Below, piece after piece: positions 26,101 to 35,882 of a stretch of DNA of 64,000 bases; the first letter of the stretch is position 1; each line of letters opens with the position of its first letter. This stretch comes from UBA11986 sp031402435. Its GTDB lineage: Bacteria; Bacteroidota; Ignavibacteria; UBA10030; UBA6906. The stretch is taken from positions 1 to 64,000 of the forward strand of contig JANNSJ010000057.1 of assembly GCA_031402435.1 (NCBI GenBank), given 5' to 3'. The notes beneath the pieces were generated by a model. That model had not been told where the DNA came from. It worked only from the letters and a program-made list of their open reading frames with translations, and made no database searches. Both the position numbers and the translations under genes were made by a program.

Positions 26101-27113
26101 TCACTGATTTCTTTCCCTCCAAGTTTGGGCTAGAACCCACTCATTAGAACCCGCTAATTGAAACTCCCAGTCTCTCCATCCATTTCGACTAGTTTCTGTA
26201 ATCATTGAAGAAGCACGACTTAGTGCTGAGAAACCTCCATACTCCGAAACGACCAACTCGTTTCCTCGAATGTCTCCCTGATAGACTTGCCCGCCATAAC
26301 GAAAGCGGCACTTTGTCCCCGATGGCGGGAGTTCACTGCCTCCACGACCAGTGCGACGTCGTCTCAATGGGGTTCGGGTAACTCCTAAAGTTGCAGGCTC
26401 AGAGATTGGTGTTGGACTCGGATCGGATGGCCGCCGTTCATTTGCCTCAGTAATAAAAGCAATTGCTTCTTGCTCTGTGATGGCTATACCAGATTGACTG
26501 ACAACTTGAACGAGAGCCTCGGGCAATCGTGGGAAAGGTGGTTCTTGAGAAGTTCTCCTCGCTTTGGGTAGTCCATCTTCCATTGCACGTTGGCGCTGAC
26601 TAAGTCGAAGATAGTTGTTGGCCTCTTTTGTTGCATTGCCGTTGAGGACTTCCGATTTTGAGAGGAACGCTTCAAACATCAAAGCGGAATCGTCTATCTC
26701 ATTTTCAAGCAGGTCGATGTCCTTGAAACACTTCTGAGAAAACTCACCGCCCGTTTGTGAATAATAGAATCGCCAGTGTTGACCGTCAGTGATTACAGAA
26801 AATTCCGCCGTGTTGTTCCTGTTATAATCCCGAAGTTGCTGCTCAATTTTAGCTAAGTCAGCCCGCATCTTCCCAACTGCTTTGACCTCTATAAACACGG
26901 ATGGGGAGTAAGTATTGCAAACAACGCTACGTCAACACGAGTCATGTCTTCGGTTCGCACTGCCTTGTATTCGGTATTCACTTCAGTCGGATTCCAGATA
27001 TCCCATCCCATCTTGCCGAGTATGCGGAGAACGACGCACACACGAACATGCTCTTCGTTGTAGAATACCCCCTCCTCAAGCTTATCGCAGATATCTTCCA
27101 GTGTTTCAATCAT
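26101..27113 (-). pseudogene. HsdR_N-like + RAMA-domain protein, frameshifted
   Basis: Two frames form one protein. From ATG 27113 (AAGGAG upstream) about 70 residues read like the front of a type I restriction R-subunit N-terminal-like domain (DVALF). Near 26900-26910 the frame shifts at ACTCCCCATCC and continues as SVFIEVKAVGKMRADLAKIE, the conserved part of the same domain (the E-V-K nuclease motif). The C-terminus (FRYGGQVYQGDI...SRNGWRDWEFQL) matches the RAMA domain that accompanies DNA-modification proteins. Intact length would be about 337. It could be a dead defence gene, a sequencing error or programmed slippage at CCCC. Confidence 0.72.
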
Positions 27114-27137
27114 CTTGTTCTCCTTGTCGCAAATGCC

Positions 27138-27190
27138 GTATAACTACTGGCTACACGCAACAAACATGCGTTTAGCCGACGGCTAATCGC
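27138..27190 (-). repeat. Upstream boundary attC/attI-like site
   Basis: Minus strand: GGCTA-A-ACGCA and TGCGT-G-TAGCC pair around TGTTTGT, followed by R' GTTATAC (27144-27138). The R'' side (GATTAGC) is degenerate. It sits 24 bases before the start codon of cassette 1 and could be an attC of a lost cassette or attI. Confidence 0.5.
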
Positions 27191-27341
27191 TATGTTGTGG
27201 CGCCCGCCTGAATGACGTAGTCGGGCAGGCTCATTTCGTTCCTGATTGCTACCGAATATACTTCACATCTTTGGGAGATTCAATCCCCTCGTGAAGAAAA
27301 TCGCAGAGAGACAAGATACAATGAGAAAGCGATAAGGGATT

Positions 27342-27902
27342 CTAAGCGAAGGTGTAGTACAACCAATAGAGCACCGGGACGAGAACCCCAATAGCGGTTA
27401 GCCATGCGCCGCGACCGGTAATGCCCGTCTTTCCTCTCAACATGAACATTCCGGTCAGCGCCATGGAAATCAGGGACAGAGCGTACAGATCGGCAATGTA
27501 TGTCCAGGCTTTCTTGGGTGCGTTGAGATGCAACTGGTTCATCTCGAAAAGCACACGCCGTGGCGTCGTCGACTCAACAAGCACATTGCCCGTCGGCAAA
27601 TCCACCGAGTATGTCTTGCCCTCGAAGAACAGTTGCAGCGTTTCCCGGTCAGGGCGAAAGACATTCCTGGGCTCGTCCACAAGGTTTAATCGCTTGCGCG
27701 CTTCGGCAACGATCTCATCACGACCAGTACTGGTAATGGGATCGATCTTCACAAACTCTTTTTCAATTTTGTAGTTGGGGTTCCAATCAGCCGCATGGTT
27801 CACGGCAAGGCCTGAGATGCCGTAGATGAGCGTGAGCGCGGCAATCAAATAACCGATGTCACGGTGGAGAATGTTGTTCCACTTGCGCCACTTGAATGTC
27901 AT
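27342..27902 (-). CDS. PepSY-associated membrane protein
   Basis: 186 residues from ATG 27902: WRKWNNILHRDIGYLIAALTLIYGISG, an N-terminal helix with the HRD motif typical of PepSY_TM proteins, a periplasmic region (about 40-125), and two C-terminal helices (ALSLISMALTGMFML and LTAIGVLVPVLYWLYY). Relatives of this type accompany siderophore/TonB receptors and are proposed to act in ferric reduction. It lies close to the TonB receptor on the opposite strand, which supports a metal-uptake role. Confidence 0.78.
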   Translation of the reverse strand: MTFKWRKWNNILHRDIGYLIAALTLIYGISGLAVNHAADWNPNYKIEKEFVKIDPITSTGRDEIVAEARKRLNLVDEPRNVFRPDRETLQLFFEGKTYSVDLPTGNVLVESTTPRRVLFEMNQLHLNAPKKAWTYIADLYALSLISMALTGMFMLRGKTGITGRGAWLTAIGVLVPVLYWLYYTFA

Positions 27903-27990
27903 CGTACAGTTCCTTGACCTGTCAAAAAAAAGTCGCAATGACGAGGCACCATCATGCGACTGTTACACACCATAAATCATACGGGGGAAG

Positions 27991-28455
27991 TTATTTGATA
28001 ACCGCACCCATGCCCTTGATCTGGATGATCGTCTTCGGGCCTTTAACGGTGGATGGGTCGAACGTCGTCCCTTCCTCCTTCGCGTAATGCTCTCCCTGTT
28101 TGATCTGGTCTTCCTTGCTGATGGTCTTCACGGATACCGTACCCTCGGCGAGAACGTTTTTTCCCTTCGCGTCCATCGGGAAAATAATTTCACCGTCATC
28201 AACCTTCAGGCGGATGCTCTCGAACTCCTTATTGCTGCCGATCTTGATCCAGCATCCACGCTCCGGACACACATCAACAACAGGCCCTTCGACCAGTACC
28301 TGCTTTCCATTGTACAGTTCCGGAGAGGCAAGGATATCGGCAATGGCAGTCTTCTCTTTCAGCGATATATCAGTGCCATAGTTCTTCTCTTCACCTGCAA
28401 AGGCAAGAGTAGCTATCAGGAGAGCAAGTGCAAACAGCGAAAATTTTATTTTCAT
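27991..28455 (-). CDS. DUF4920 family periplasmic protein
   Basis: 154 residues: signal peptide (cleavage near LAFA) and a domain with VEGPVVDVCPERGCWIKIGS (about 55-75), the VCxxxGCW motif of DUF4920. Such proteins have an OB-like beta fold and are often near metal or cytochrome genes. The two cysteines may bind metal or form a disulfide. It precedes the PepSY gene by about 90 bases on the same strand, consistent with an operon. Confidence 0.8.
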   Translation of the reverse strand: MKIKFSLFALALLIATLAFAGEEKNYGTDISLKEKTAIADILASPELYNGKQVLVEGPVVDVCPERGCWIKIGSNKEFESIRLKVDDGEIIFPMDAKGKNVLAEGTVSVKTISKEDQIKQGEHYAKEEGTTFDPSTVKGPKTIIQIKGMGAVIK

Positions 28456-28739
28456 GGAATCCTCTTCTAAGAAATGAATTGACATAGGAAAGATACGGAG
28501 AAATGTAAAAAGACGCCACTACAGACATCAAACGACTATCAGCAGGGCTGGTCTGGTGGGTGCTTGCATTTCAGATGATGTGGTCGTATTATTCAAGTGA
28601 GTGAGCGAAACATGAAAGTGCCAGAGCCAACCCTTTGAGAGCATTTACAGCAGCTTTCGTGTCTCACATGACCACCTAGCGACATACCTTGGTGTGCATC
28701 AAACAATCGACGGAACTCTTCGATACCATCCGGTTAAAC

Positions 28740-29261
28740 ATGATAAAAGGAATCGCCATACTGTTTCTTGCTTTGTATGTATTCAACCTGGCGGGATACT
28801 ATGTTGTGTTCAAAACCTTGCAGTACCGGGTGCGATCCGAAATCAAGACCAGGATCAAAGAGAGTGTGCCGGCAGACCAACTCATCCTGATTGTTGTCAG
28901 CCAACGTGAGAAGGATAAGTTGCAGTGGATGCATGACAGGGAGTTCTGCTATGGCGGAAGCATGTACGATATTGTGCACCAGTATTCGAGGAACGATACA
29001 GTCTTCTACTCCTGCGTCAACGACAAGCAGGAAGAGCTGCTGTTCTCACACCTGGATCTGCACGTTGCCGCACAATCCAATCTTGAAGGCACACCTCAAA
29101 AAGCCGCAGCTCCTTTTCAAGGAATCACCAAGGAGTATGTCCCTCTTTCACGCATTCTCGAGCTTGTTACATTCAATGAAGTCCTCATGAGGATCACCCC
29201 TGATCCCAATGCCACATCCTACGCGGAAGACGTACCGACTCCACCACCACGACTTGTGTAG
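28740..29261 (+). CDS. Membrane-anchored hypothetical protein
   Basis: 173 residues from ATG 28740: an N-terminal helix MIKGIAILFLALYVFNLAGY, then a periplasmic part with REFCYGGSMYDIVHQYSRND and FYSCVNDKQEELLFSHL. Two cysteines flank the middle. I do not recognise a named family, though similar proteins occur next to metal-related receptors in Bacteroidetes. It is the first plus-strand gene, divergent from DUF4920, and leads to the TonB receptor. Confidence 0.6.
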   Translation: MIKGIAILFLALYVFNLAGYYVVFKTLQYRVRSEIKTRIKESVPADQLILIVVSQREKDKLQWMHDREFCYGGSMYDIVHQYSRNDTVFYSCVNDKQEELLFSHLDLHVAAQSNLEGTPQKAAAPFQGITKEYVPLSRILELVTFNEVLMRITPDPNATSYAEDVPTPPPRLV

Positions 29262-29445
29262 CAGCATTCGGCAGGAGACTGCCGACCAAGGACGGAAACT
29301 CCACCTTATTTGTTACGAGATAGCTATCTGCACAACTGATTTGCAAAACTGTGCAAACGCCATCGCGGGCACAAATAAACTGTAGGACGTTATCTGTCCA
29401 TGTCCTCGTTGAAACACACTCTCACAACGACCATAAAGGAATGTT

Positions 29446-31584
29446 ATGCTACGGCCAATATACATTTTGCGCATGTTGCTCTTGCTGGCAGCCGCCATGG
29501 TATCTCAGGCCTACTCGCAAGCCGAGACACCGGATGAACCGGATTCCATGAAGACCTATCAAATCGATGAAGTGGTGACGACAGGAACACGCACCTACAG
29601 GAAGATCATCGATGTGCCATATTCCGTCGAGCGAATTGACAACACGCAGTTCAAATACGAGAAGAAGACGTCCGTCGATAACGTGCTCGGGATGATTCCG
29701 GGGCTCTTCTTCCAGAATCGCTATGGCAACCACGATGTTCGTATTTCCATTCGCGGATTCGGCAGCAGATCCAACTCGGGGATTCGCGGCGTGCGAATAC
29801 TGATGGATCATATCCCCGAGTCCGAACCCGACGGGCAAACGCGCATCGAAGCGATCGACTTCCAATCCATCGGTTCGATTGAGGTGGTGAAAGGCAATTC
29901 ATCGTCGCTTTACACAAACGCCCCGGGAGGCGTCATTAACTTCATTAATGATATCGGTTTCCAACAAAGCCATGTAACTCAGTTTAATGAGTTCGGCTCA
30001 TTCGGCCTTCGCAGCAACGGTTTCAAGGCGGGAGTGAGGACGGAGAAGTATGGATTCTTGATGACATACAACTACCACAATGCCCAGGGCTACCGTGCTC
30101 ATAGTCAGGATTATTGGCATATCCTCAACACGGTACTCGAGACGACACCCGGTGACAAATCGAAATTGTTCCTTTACGGCTATTTCGTTGACGGTGTAAT
30201 CAAGCTTCCAGGTTCCCTCACGAAGCAACAATTTGATACTGATCCGTTTCAAGCCAACACCCGGGATGTGGGTCGCGACGCAAAGCGGGTCACCACCAAG
30301 GGGCGACTAGGAGTACGTTTCACCACACTGTTTGGAAACGACAATTCCAACGAGATCGATGTTACGGGATATGCAACGATGAAATATTTTGAGCGTACTG
30401 CCGCCACCTACCGCATTTTCAACCGCAGCGGAATTGGAGCAAGCGTACGATACGTCCATAGGCACGATCTGTTCGGTCTCCGCAATGAGATATCCATCGG
30501 TAGCGATCTTTTCTATCAGAGTGGACCAATAGAAGAGTACGACAACATCGGAGGTTTGAAGGGAGAACCCCTCTCCGGACTTACCAGCGAGACGATTGCA
30601 AACGTCGGGGCCTATTTCCAGAATGCACTGACTCTTGTTGATGACAAGTTTGACATGCTCTTCACTGGAAGGTACGACAAGGTGCTGTTCGATACCCAGG
30701 ATCAGAACCTCGGCGTTCGCAATGAGACAAAGAGGTTCGAAGATTTCACGCCGAAAGTTGCTTTCAACTACAAGCTCACACCTACAGTTGCGGCTTATAC
30801 GTCCTACGGCTTGAGTTTCGATTCACCCGCGGCAAACGAACTGGACAACTACCCTACAAGTTCACGACCGACGAAGTCGCTGAACCCGGACTTGAAACCG
30901 CAAAAGTCGAAAAGTTTCGAACTCGGAATTAAGGGGAATCTCATCTTTCCGGACATGGATTTCTTTCGGGTGATCAACTTTGAAGGGACATTCTTCAACA
31001 CAAAGATCACAGATGAGATCGTACCGTTTGAAGTGTTTGGGGATGTCTTCTACAGAAACTCTGCCAAGACAAACCGAACGGGGTTCGAGTTGGGAGCAAC
31101 AATGGATGTAGTTCGAGGGCTTGTCTTCAAAGGAGCTTACACCCTCTCGGATTTCTCGTATGAATCATATATCGCAAGGTCCATTGACGTCGACTCGACG
31201 GGGGCGGTTGTTTCGGATAAGAATTTTGGGGGAAACCTTGTGCCCAGTACGCCGAAGCACAACCTCTCATTCAGTCTATCCTACGAACATCCCATCCTTG
31301 AAAGTCTCACGGGGTTCATAAAGGTCAACTACATCAACATCAGCGGGATGTATGCAGACGATGAAAATTCCGAGAAAACCAGAGGATACCAGCTTGTCAA
31401 TCTCTCCTCGGGATTGGATATTGTACTCGGAAAACTGAATATTCTTATCAATGGGGGGATGAACAATGTGTCGAACAAAGCGTACATTGCATTTGTGAAC
31501 ATTAACTCCACCAGGAAAGAATTCTACGAAGTCGGAGAACCCAGGAATTATTATGCAAGCTTGAATATCGGGCTTGCACTATAA
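29446..31584 (+). CDS. TonB-dependent outer-membrane receptor
   Basis: 712 residues with AAAGGAATGTT before the ATG. A signal peptide (to about YSQA) is followed by the plug domain: IDEVVTTGTRTYRKI, then VLGMIPGLFFQNRYGNHDVR, RISIRGFGSRSNSGIRGVRI and IEVVKGNSSSLYTNAPGGVI, the patterns of siderophore/iron-complex receptors (FecA/CirA class). The barrel fills the remainder, ending in the usual aromatic-hydrophobic strand (NYYASLNIGLAL). Context with PepSY and DUF4920 suggests iron or another metal complex as ligand. A hairpin terminator follows. Confidence 0.93.
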   Translation: MLRPIYILRMLLLLAAAMVSQAYSQAETPDEPDSMKTYQIDEVVTTGTRTYRKIIDVPYSVERIDNTQFKYEKKTSVDNVLGMIPGLFFQNRYGNHDVRISIRGFGSRSNSGIRGVRILMDHIPESEPDGQTRIEAIDFQSIGSIEVVKGNSSSLYTNAPGGVINFINDIGFQQSHVTQFNEFGSFGLRSNGFKAGVRTEKYGFLMTYNYHNAQGYRAHSQDYWHILNTVLETTPGDKSKLFLYGYFVDGVIKLPGSLTKQQFDTDPFQANTRDVGRDAKRVTTKGRLGVRFTTLFGNDNSNEIDVTGYATMKYFERTAATYRIFNRSGIGASVRYVHRHDLFGLRNEISIGSDLFYQSGPIEEYDNIGGLKGEPLSGLTSETIANVGAYFQNALTLVDDKFDMLFTGRYDKVLFDTQDQNLGVRNETKRFEDFTPKVAFNYKLTPTVAAYTSYGLSFDSPAANELDNYPTSSRPTKSLNPDLKPQKSKSFELGIKGNLIFPDMDFFRVINFEGTFFNTKITDEIVPFEVFGDVFYRNSAKTNRTGFELGATMDVVRGLVFKGAYTLSDFSYESYIARSIDVDSTGAVVSDKNFGGNLVPSTPKHNLSFSLSYEHPILESLTGFIKVNYINISGMYADDENSEKTRGYQLVNLSSGLDIVLGKLNILINGGMNNVSNKAYIAFVNINSTRKEFYEVGEPRNYYASLNIGLAL

Positions 31585-31594
31585 ATCACCCCTC

Positions 31595-31627
31595 GTTGCC
31601 GACGCCCCTACGGGGGCCGTCGGCAAC
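31595..31627 (+). terminator. Hairpin after the TonB receptor
   Basis: GTTGCCGACG and CGTCGGCAAC pair perfectly around CCCCTACGGGGGC, itself a small hairpin. The tail TCTAATTTC is only moderately U-rich. It begins about 10 bases past the stop codon. Confidence 0.8.
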
Positions 31628-31657
31628 TCTAATTTCATAACGTAAGCGAGTACCCCT

Positions 31658-33262
31658 ATGAATCACACAAGCATGCTCTGGACCATGTGTTTCCTGAACC
31701 TGTTGTCAGAGACAACCAGGGGAAGCGCGGGCCAGAACTACCGGATCTATCCAAGCAACGTCACACAAACGGAAACATTCATCACACGACATCCTGGCAA
31801 CCCCAACATCCTCTTCGCAAGCGCGAACACCATTAATCTCGGCACGGGTTTCATCAGCGAAGGAGTCTACGTGACAACGAATTTCGGACAAACCTGGTAT
31901 GGCAGCGACACGTGCAACGGATCCCCGATTGACTTCCATCGAGGGGACCCTGATATTGCTATCGACAAGAATGGAACGTTCATCCTTATCAGACTCGGCT
32001 TCTCCCCTGGCTTGTATTCCCACAACTCGACTAATCTTGGCCTTACGTGGGGTGGACAAAGAACAGTTGCAACAAATGATCAAGATCGCGCCACACTAAC
32101 GTCAGACATCGAACCCGGCAGTGCGTACTATGGTAGGTCCTACGCAGGCTGGGTGAGGTTTGCACCTCCATATCCGGTTTTCTTCTCCTACACGGATAAC
32201 GGCGGCAATACGTGGAGTACCCCGTCCCAAATCAACAATCCGCCATCAAGAGGACAAGGAGGAGAAATGGCGATGGGACCGAATGGAGAAATCTGCATTG
32301 TCTGGGCAGGTGTCACGAATGTGTCTCCGTTTACCGAGGACTTCGTGGGTTTTGCCATGTCAACAAACGGCGGCACCACCTGGACTGTGCGGGAGAATGC
32401 ATTTGACATGAGTGGAATCGCCGGTTCGTTCGCGCAAAAGGGAAACATCCGCGTCAACGGGTTGCCAAGGATTGATATAGACGTGAGCGGAGGTGCGCGC
32501 AATGGATGGATTTATGTTGTCACCACCCAGCGGAATCTCGCGCCTGCTGGGTCAGACCCAGATATTATCTTTAACCGATCCACGGACGGGGGAACAACAT
32601 GGTCGGCGGGCATCAGGGTGAATCAGGACGCGCTGAACAACGGCAAATTTCAGTACTTCCCCGCAATTCACGTGGACGATGCAGGGGCAATCAATGTGCT
32701 GTATTATGATGACAGGACCACAACAACAGATTCTTCGGGCGTTTATCTCTCGCGCTCCGTGGACGGCGGGACAACGTGGCGTGACTTCCGCATCAGCGAC
32801 CATAATTTCAAGCCGCAACCAATCGGGGGGTTCGGACAGGGATACCAGGGCGACAATATCAGCCTTGTCTCTTCCCGCGACACTCTGTTCCCTGTTTGGA
32901 TGGACAACTCGACTGGGATCTACCAGATCTGGACCAGTCCAACCGCACTATCAAACCTTGTGAATGTTGAGGGGAACGGCTCACCGCTTCCCACGACTAT
33001 CCAGCTATATCAAAGTTTCCCAAATCCTTTCAACCCGAGTGCACTGATCGAATACGAATTGCCAACAAGCGGGTTCGTAACGCTGAGTGTGTACGATATC
33101 TATGGTAGAGAAATAGAAACACTCGTGAAGGGAGAACAACCGGCGGGGATACATCGGATCATGTTCGATACTCGAGGGTCGTCACTTGCGAGCGGATCGT
33201 ACTTCTACAGATTGAGTTTCGGCGCGTATACTTCAACAAAGAAGATGCTATTGTTGAAATAG
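31658..33262 (+). CDS. Sialidase-like BNR-repeat protein with T9SS sorting domain
   Basis: 534 residues with a signal segment (about 1-24). Several Asp-box-like repeats occur (TTNFGQTW, YTDNGGNTW, STNGGTTW, STDGGTTW, SVDGGTTW), giving a six-bladed propeller as in sialidases and related proteins. The catalytic residues of a sialidase are not evident, so enzyme activity is uncertain. The C-terminus SFPNPFNPSALIEYELPTSG to KKMLLLK is a T9SS type A domain, so the protein is predicted to be surface-exposed or released. Confidence 0.88.
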   Translation: MNHTSMLWTMCFLNLLSETTRGSAGQNYRIYPSNVTQTETFITRHPGNPNILFASANTINLGTGFISEGVYVTTNFGQTWYGSDTCNGSPIDFHRGDPDIAIDKNGTFILIRLGFSPGLYSHNSTNLGLTWGGQRTVATNDQDRATLTSDIEPGSAYYGRSYAGWVRFAPPYPVFFSYTDNGGNTWSTPSQINNPPSRGQGGEMAMGPNGEICIVWAGVTNVSPFTEDFVGFAMSTNGGTTWTVRENAFDMSGIAGSFAQKGNIRVNGLPRIDIDVSGGARNGWIYVVTTQRNLAPAGSDPDIIFNRSTDGGTTWSAGIRVNQDALNNGKFQYFPAIHVDDAGAINVLYYDDRTTTTDSSGVYLSRSVDGGTTWRDFRISDHNFKPQPIGGFGQGYQGDNISLVSSRDTLFPVWMDNSTGIYQIWTSPTALSNLVNVEGNGSPLPTTIQLYQSFPNPFNPSALIEYELPTSGFVTLSVYDIYGREIETLVKGEQPAGIHRIMFDTRGSSLASGSYFYRLSFGAYTSTKKMLLLK

Positions 33263-33277
33263 GTCAAAAGAAGATAC

Positions 33278-34564
33278 CTACTTCAGCAGCATCATCTTTC
33301 TCACTTGAGTCAGCCTGCCACGCGAGGTGTTGATGGTGAGTTCATAAAAGTAAACACCCGATGCAAGTGTTTCCCCGTTGAATCGCATGTTGTGGACACC
33401 CGGTTCTTTGTTCCCTATGGCGAATCTTCTGATCTCTCGTCCGGCGGCATCGCATACTCTGAGCGTGACGAACGCGGCTTCAGACAATTCATACCCAATT
33501 GCCGTTGATGGGTTAAACGGGTTGGGATAATTCTGATAGAGCCTGAAGGCTGACGGATGTTCTGCGAGAGGTCCATCAACATCAACAACAGTTGGGTCGT
33601 ATCTGAGAATCGTACCATTCTTTCCCACCATAAAACCGTGGGTGGAATCGATGAATATCACGTCATGCATTGCTGTACTGTCCGGCGAGTAGAATGCTTC
33701 CCAGGTATTGCCGGTGTCCCTTGTGACCATATACGTTCCGGCAAATCCGAGCGTAGCCCATCCCTCCGCCGGTGTCCTGAAGGAAAGGCTTTTCGCCTCT
33801 CCCCAAATGCCAAGGTACGTATACTCCCAACGTCCGCCCCCATTGTCTGATTGGATCATACCGGACCCCGCGTCAAGGTCACCACCAACAGCAACAAGGT
33901 GCATCGAATCGACGTAATGCAGAGCGTGAATCGGTTCGCCTGACTGGCTGGTCGCACTCCACCGCTGGCCCCCGTTTGTTGTTCTCCATACCACACCCGC
34001 AAGGTCCATCCTGCCTCCAAGCGCGAATCCATAGTTGCGCGAATAAAAGTCAAAGTGGTAGACCGGGAATCCCGAAACGATGGATGAATCAATAAACGCC
34101 TGCGACCAGGTAAGACCTCCATCCGTTGTCTTTGAGATTGTTCCACTGTTCCCCCCCATCCATCCGTTCACAGAATCAAAAAACGAAAGCGCATAATAGA
34201 ACTCGGTGTAATAGTCACGTCTCGTCCATGTAGTACCGCCATTGGTGGTCTTGAGCAGATATGTCCCGTACCAAAGTGTATCCACCGGATACTCGAACGC
34301 CAGTGCCCAGGCGAACGAACGATCAACAACGAAGAGTTCATGAATCTCATTGGAGATCCCGGTGTTCTGCGATACCCACGACGCTCCGCCATTTGTGGTA
34401 TGAAGAACGGTCCCACTATCACCGGCTACCCATCCATTCGCAGAATCGATAAAGCAGATTCTGTTGAGATTGACGGATGTCGGTTTGTCGATCGTGGTCC
34501 AACGGTTCTGACCAAACGCTGGACACACGCTGACAAACAGGATGAATATGGAGAAGAGTCTCAT
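33278..34564 (-). CDS. YCF48/BNR-like propeller protein with T9SS sorting domain
   Basis: 428 residues: signal peptide (SVCPAFGQ), repeated segments of the type DSANGWVAGDSGTVLHTTNG and TTNGGTTWTRRD (about 20-320), as in YCF48-like or photosystem II assembly factor-type propellers, then NYPNPFNPSTAIGYELSEAA to KMMLLK. A secreted, surface-bound protein of unknown ligand. Its start abuts the pdxB stop without a gap, so both are likely cotranscribed although unrelated in function. Confidence 0.88.
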   Translation of the reverse strand: MRLFSIFILFVSVCPAFGQNRWTTIDKPTSVNLNRICFIDSANGWVAGDSGTVLHTTNGGASWVSQNTGISNEIHELFVVDRSFAWALAFEYPVDTLWYGTYLLKTTNGGTTWTRRDYYTEFYYALSFFDSVNGWMGGNSGTISKTTDGGLTWSQAFIDSSIVSGFPVYHFDFYSRNYGFALGGRMDLAGVVWRTTNGGQRWSATSQSGEPIHALHYVDSMHLVAVGGDLDAGSGMIQSDNGGGRWEYTYLGIWGEAKSLSFRTPAEGWATLGFAGTYMVTRDTGNTWEAFYSPDSTAMHDVIFIDSTHGFMVGKNGTILRYDPTVVDVDGPLAEHPSAFRLYQNYPNPFNPSTAIGYELSEAAFVTLRVCDAAGREIRRFAIGNKEPGVHNMRFNGETLASGVYFYELTINTSRGRLTQVRKMMLLK

Positions 34565-35719
34565 TCAGGCTTTCAATGTAATCTTCTGGAAACCTACAGT
34601 CTTTAATATTCCAACAAGGGGGGAATGAGATTCGGAAAGAGTAACCTCGTGATAACTGAACTCCCGCCGCACTGGATACCCCACCCTGAGTTGTCTGAAA
34701 TACTCGCCCCGTTCAGAATCGGCCAGCAGAACGACTCTTCGTAAAGCTCTATCGTCCTCTTCAATATCGTAACATCGTCCGATTATCGCAAGCAGTCCGG
34801 GAACAATCGATAGGCCTTCTGGTATGGTGATTGGAGCAACGGCCCCTTGATTCAATGCATTGCGTGCAGTCCAAGTCGAACGCCACCCAAAATGATTGCA
34901 GGCCGCCTTGTGAATCATTGCTGTACCGTTCACTTTGCCATCGTATGAATATCCTGCAATGTGCGGCGTGCCCAACGTTACCAACGAGAGAAGTTCGGCA
35001 TCGATTGTCGGTTCCTTCTCCCAGACATCGAGCACACCGGCATGAAGGTGATGGGATCGCAACGCTTTCTTGATCGCATCCGTTTCCACAACTCCACCTC
35101 GTGATGTATTTATCAGGATGCCGCCCTTCTTCATCAGTGCAATCCGTTGTTCATCGAAGAGGTGGTAGGTCTTATCAGGCCCACCTCTTGTTAATGGAAC
35201 ATGAATCGTGACGATGTCGGCATTCATCAACTCATCGAGCGAACGGTATATCGGGTTTCCTGTTGTCCGGGCAAGTGGCGGGTCGTTCTGAAGAACGTTC
35301 ATTCCAAGCGCTTGGGCATACTTCACTACGATGGTGCCCACGTTTCCGATCCCCACAACACCGAGCGTTCTTCCTTCGAGAGTGAACCCCAACCGCTGCG
35401 ACAAGACCAGGAGTGCCGCGATGATATACTCAGTAACCGAGTTTGCGTTGCTTCCCGGTGCGCTTGCAAAACCAATTCTCTGTTGTTCTAAGTAATCAGT
35501 GTCAACATGGTCGGTTCCAATGGTAGCAGTCCCGATGAACCGGACGCTGGTACCATGAAGGAGCGCACGGTCTACTGTTGTCTCGGAACGAACAAGAAGA
35601 GCGTCAGCATCGCGAACCGCATCATGAGAAATTGCTTGCGTGTCGAAAGCAACGACTTCCGCAACATCTGCGAACGCCTCTTTAACAAACGGTATTTTTG
35701 AATCTGCGACGATTTTCAT
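34565..35719 (-). CDS. pdxB: Erythronate-4-phosphate dehydrogenase
   Basis: 384 residues from the ATG of MKIVADSKIPFVKEAF, the conserved PdxB N-terminus. NAD-binding motif GVVGIGNVGTIV (about 113-124), the D-isomer-specific dehydrogenase signature and catalytic Arg/Glu/His segments (TSRGGVVETDA, VWEKEP, TPHIAGYS) are all present, followed by a PdxB-type C-terminal extension (about 285-384). It makes 2-oxo-3-hydroxy-4-phosphobutanoate in vitamin B6 (pyridoxal phosphate) synthesis. No other pdx genes are nearby. Confidence 0.93.
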   Translation of the reverse strand: MKIVADSKIPFVKEAFADVAEVVAFDTQAISHDAVRDADALLVRSETTVDRALLHGTSVRFIGTATIGTDHVDTDYLEQQRIGFASAPGSNANSVTEYIIAALLVLSQRLGFTLEGRTLGVVGIGNVGTIVVKYAQALGMNVLQNDPPLARTTGNPIYRSLDELMNADIVTIHVPLTRGGPDKTYHLFDEQRIALMKKGGILINTSRGGVVETDAIKKALRSHHLHAGVLDVWEKEPTIDAELLSLVTLGTPHIAGYSYDGKVNGTAMIHKAACNHFGWRSTWTARNALNQGAVAPITIPEGLSIVPGLLAIIGRCYDIEEDDRALRRVVLLADSERGEYFRQLRVGYPVRREFSYHEVTLSESHSPLVGILKTVGFQKITLKA

Positions 35720-35882
35720 AACGTCATGATTGTAAGTCACTGGACACGGTAACAGTACACTTCATCACTCCAACCACGCAATTCGCCCCAAAACCATTGG
35801 AAACCGGCGTTATGCGTAGTACAATATAATAGAAGCAGCGAATATATGGAATGCTTTCCACTAATCATCTGGAGGAACCACC

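Larger units (their letters stand above)
24622..27144 (-). mobile_element. Integron-type gene cassette pair without integrase
   Basis: Two cassettes in minus orientation, bounded by G|TTRRRY-type crossover points at 27144, 25910 and 24628. Each holds one gene followed by an imperfectly palindromic attC-like site. The start of each cassette complements the R'' box of its own site, as expected when a circular cassette inserts. Cassette 2 is clearly more AT-rich than its surroundings. No tyrosine recombinase lies in the window, so this is a CALIN-like cluster or the edge of a larger integron. Confidence 0.7.

Noticed and set aside
25904..27144. Terminal inverted repeats GTTATACGGC... around the 26-27 kb gene as insertion-sequence ends
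   Set aside because: No transposase and no target duplication; the repeats are explained better as attC R' and R'' boxes of one cassette.
31706..32083. 125-codon minus-strand frame opposite the sialidase-like gene
   Set aside because: Shadow of the plus-strand gene with T9SS tail; no ribosome site or family.
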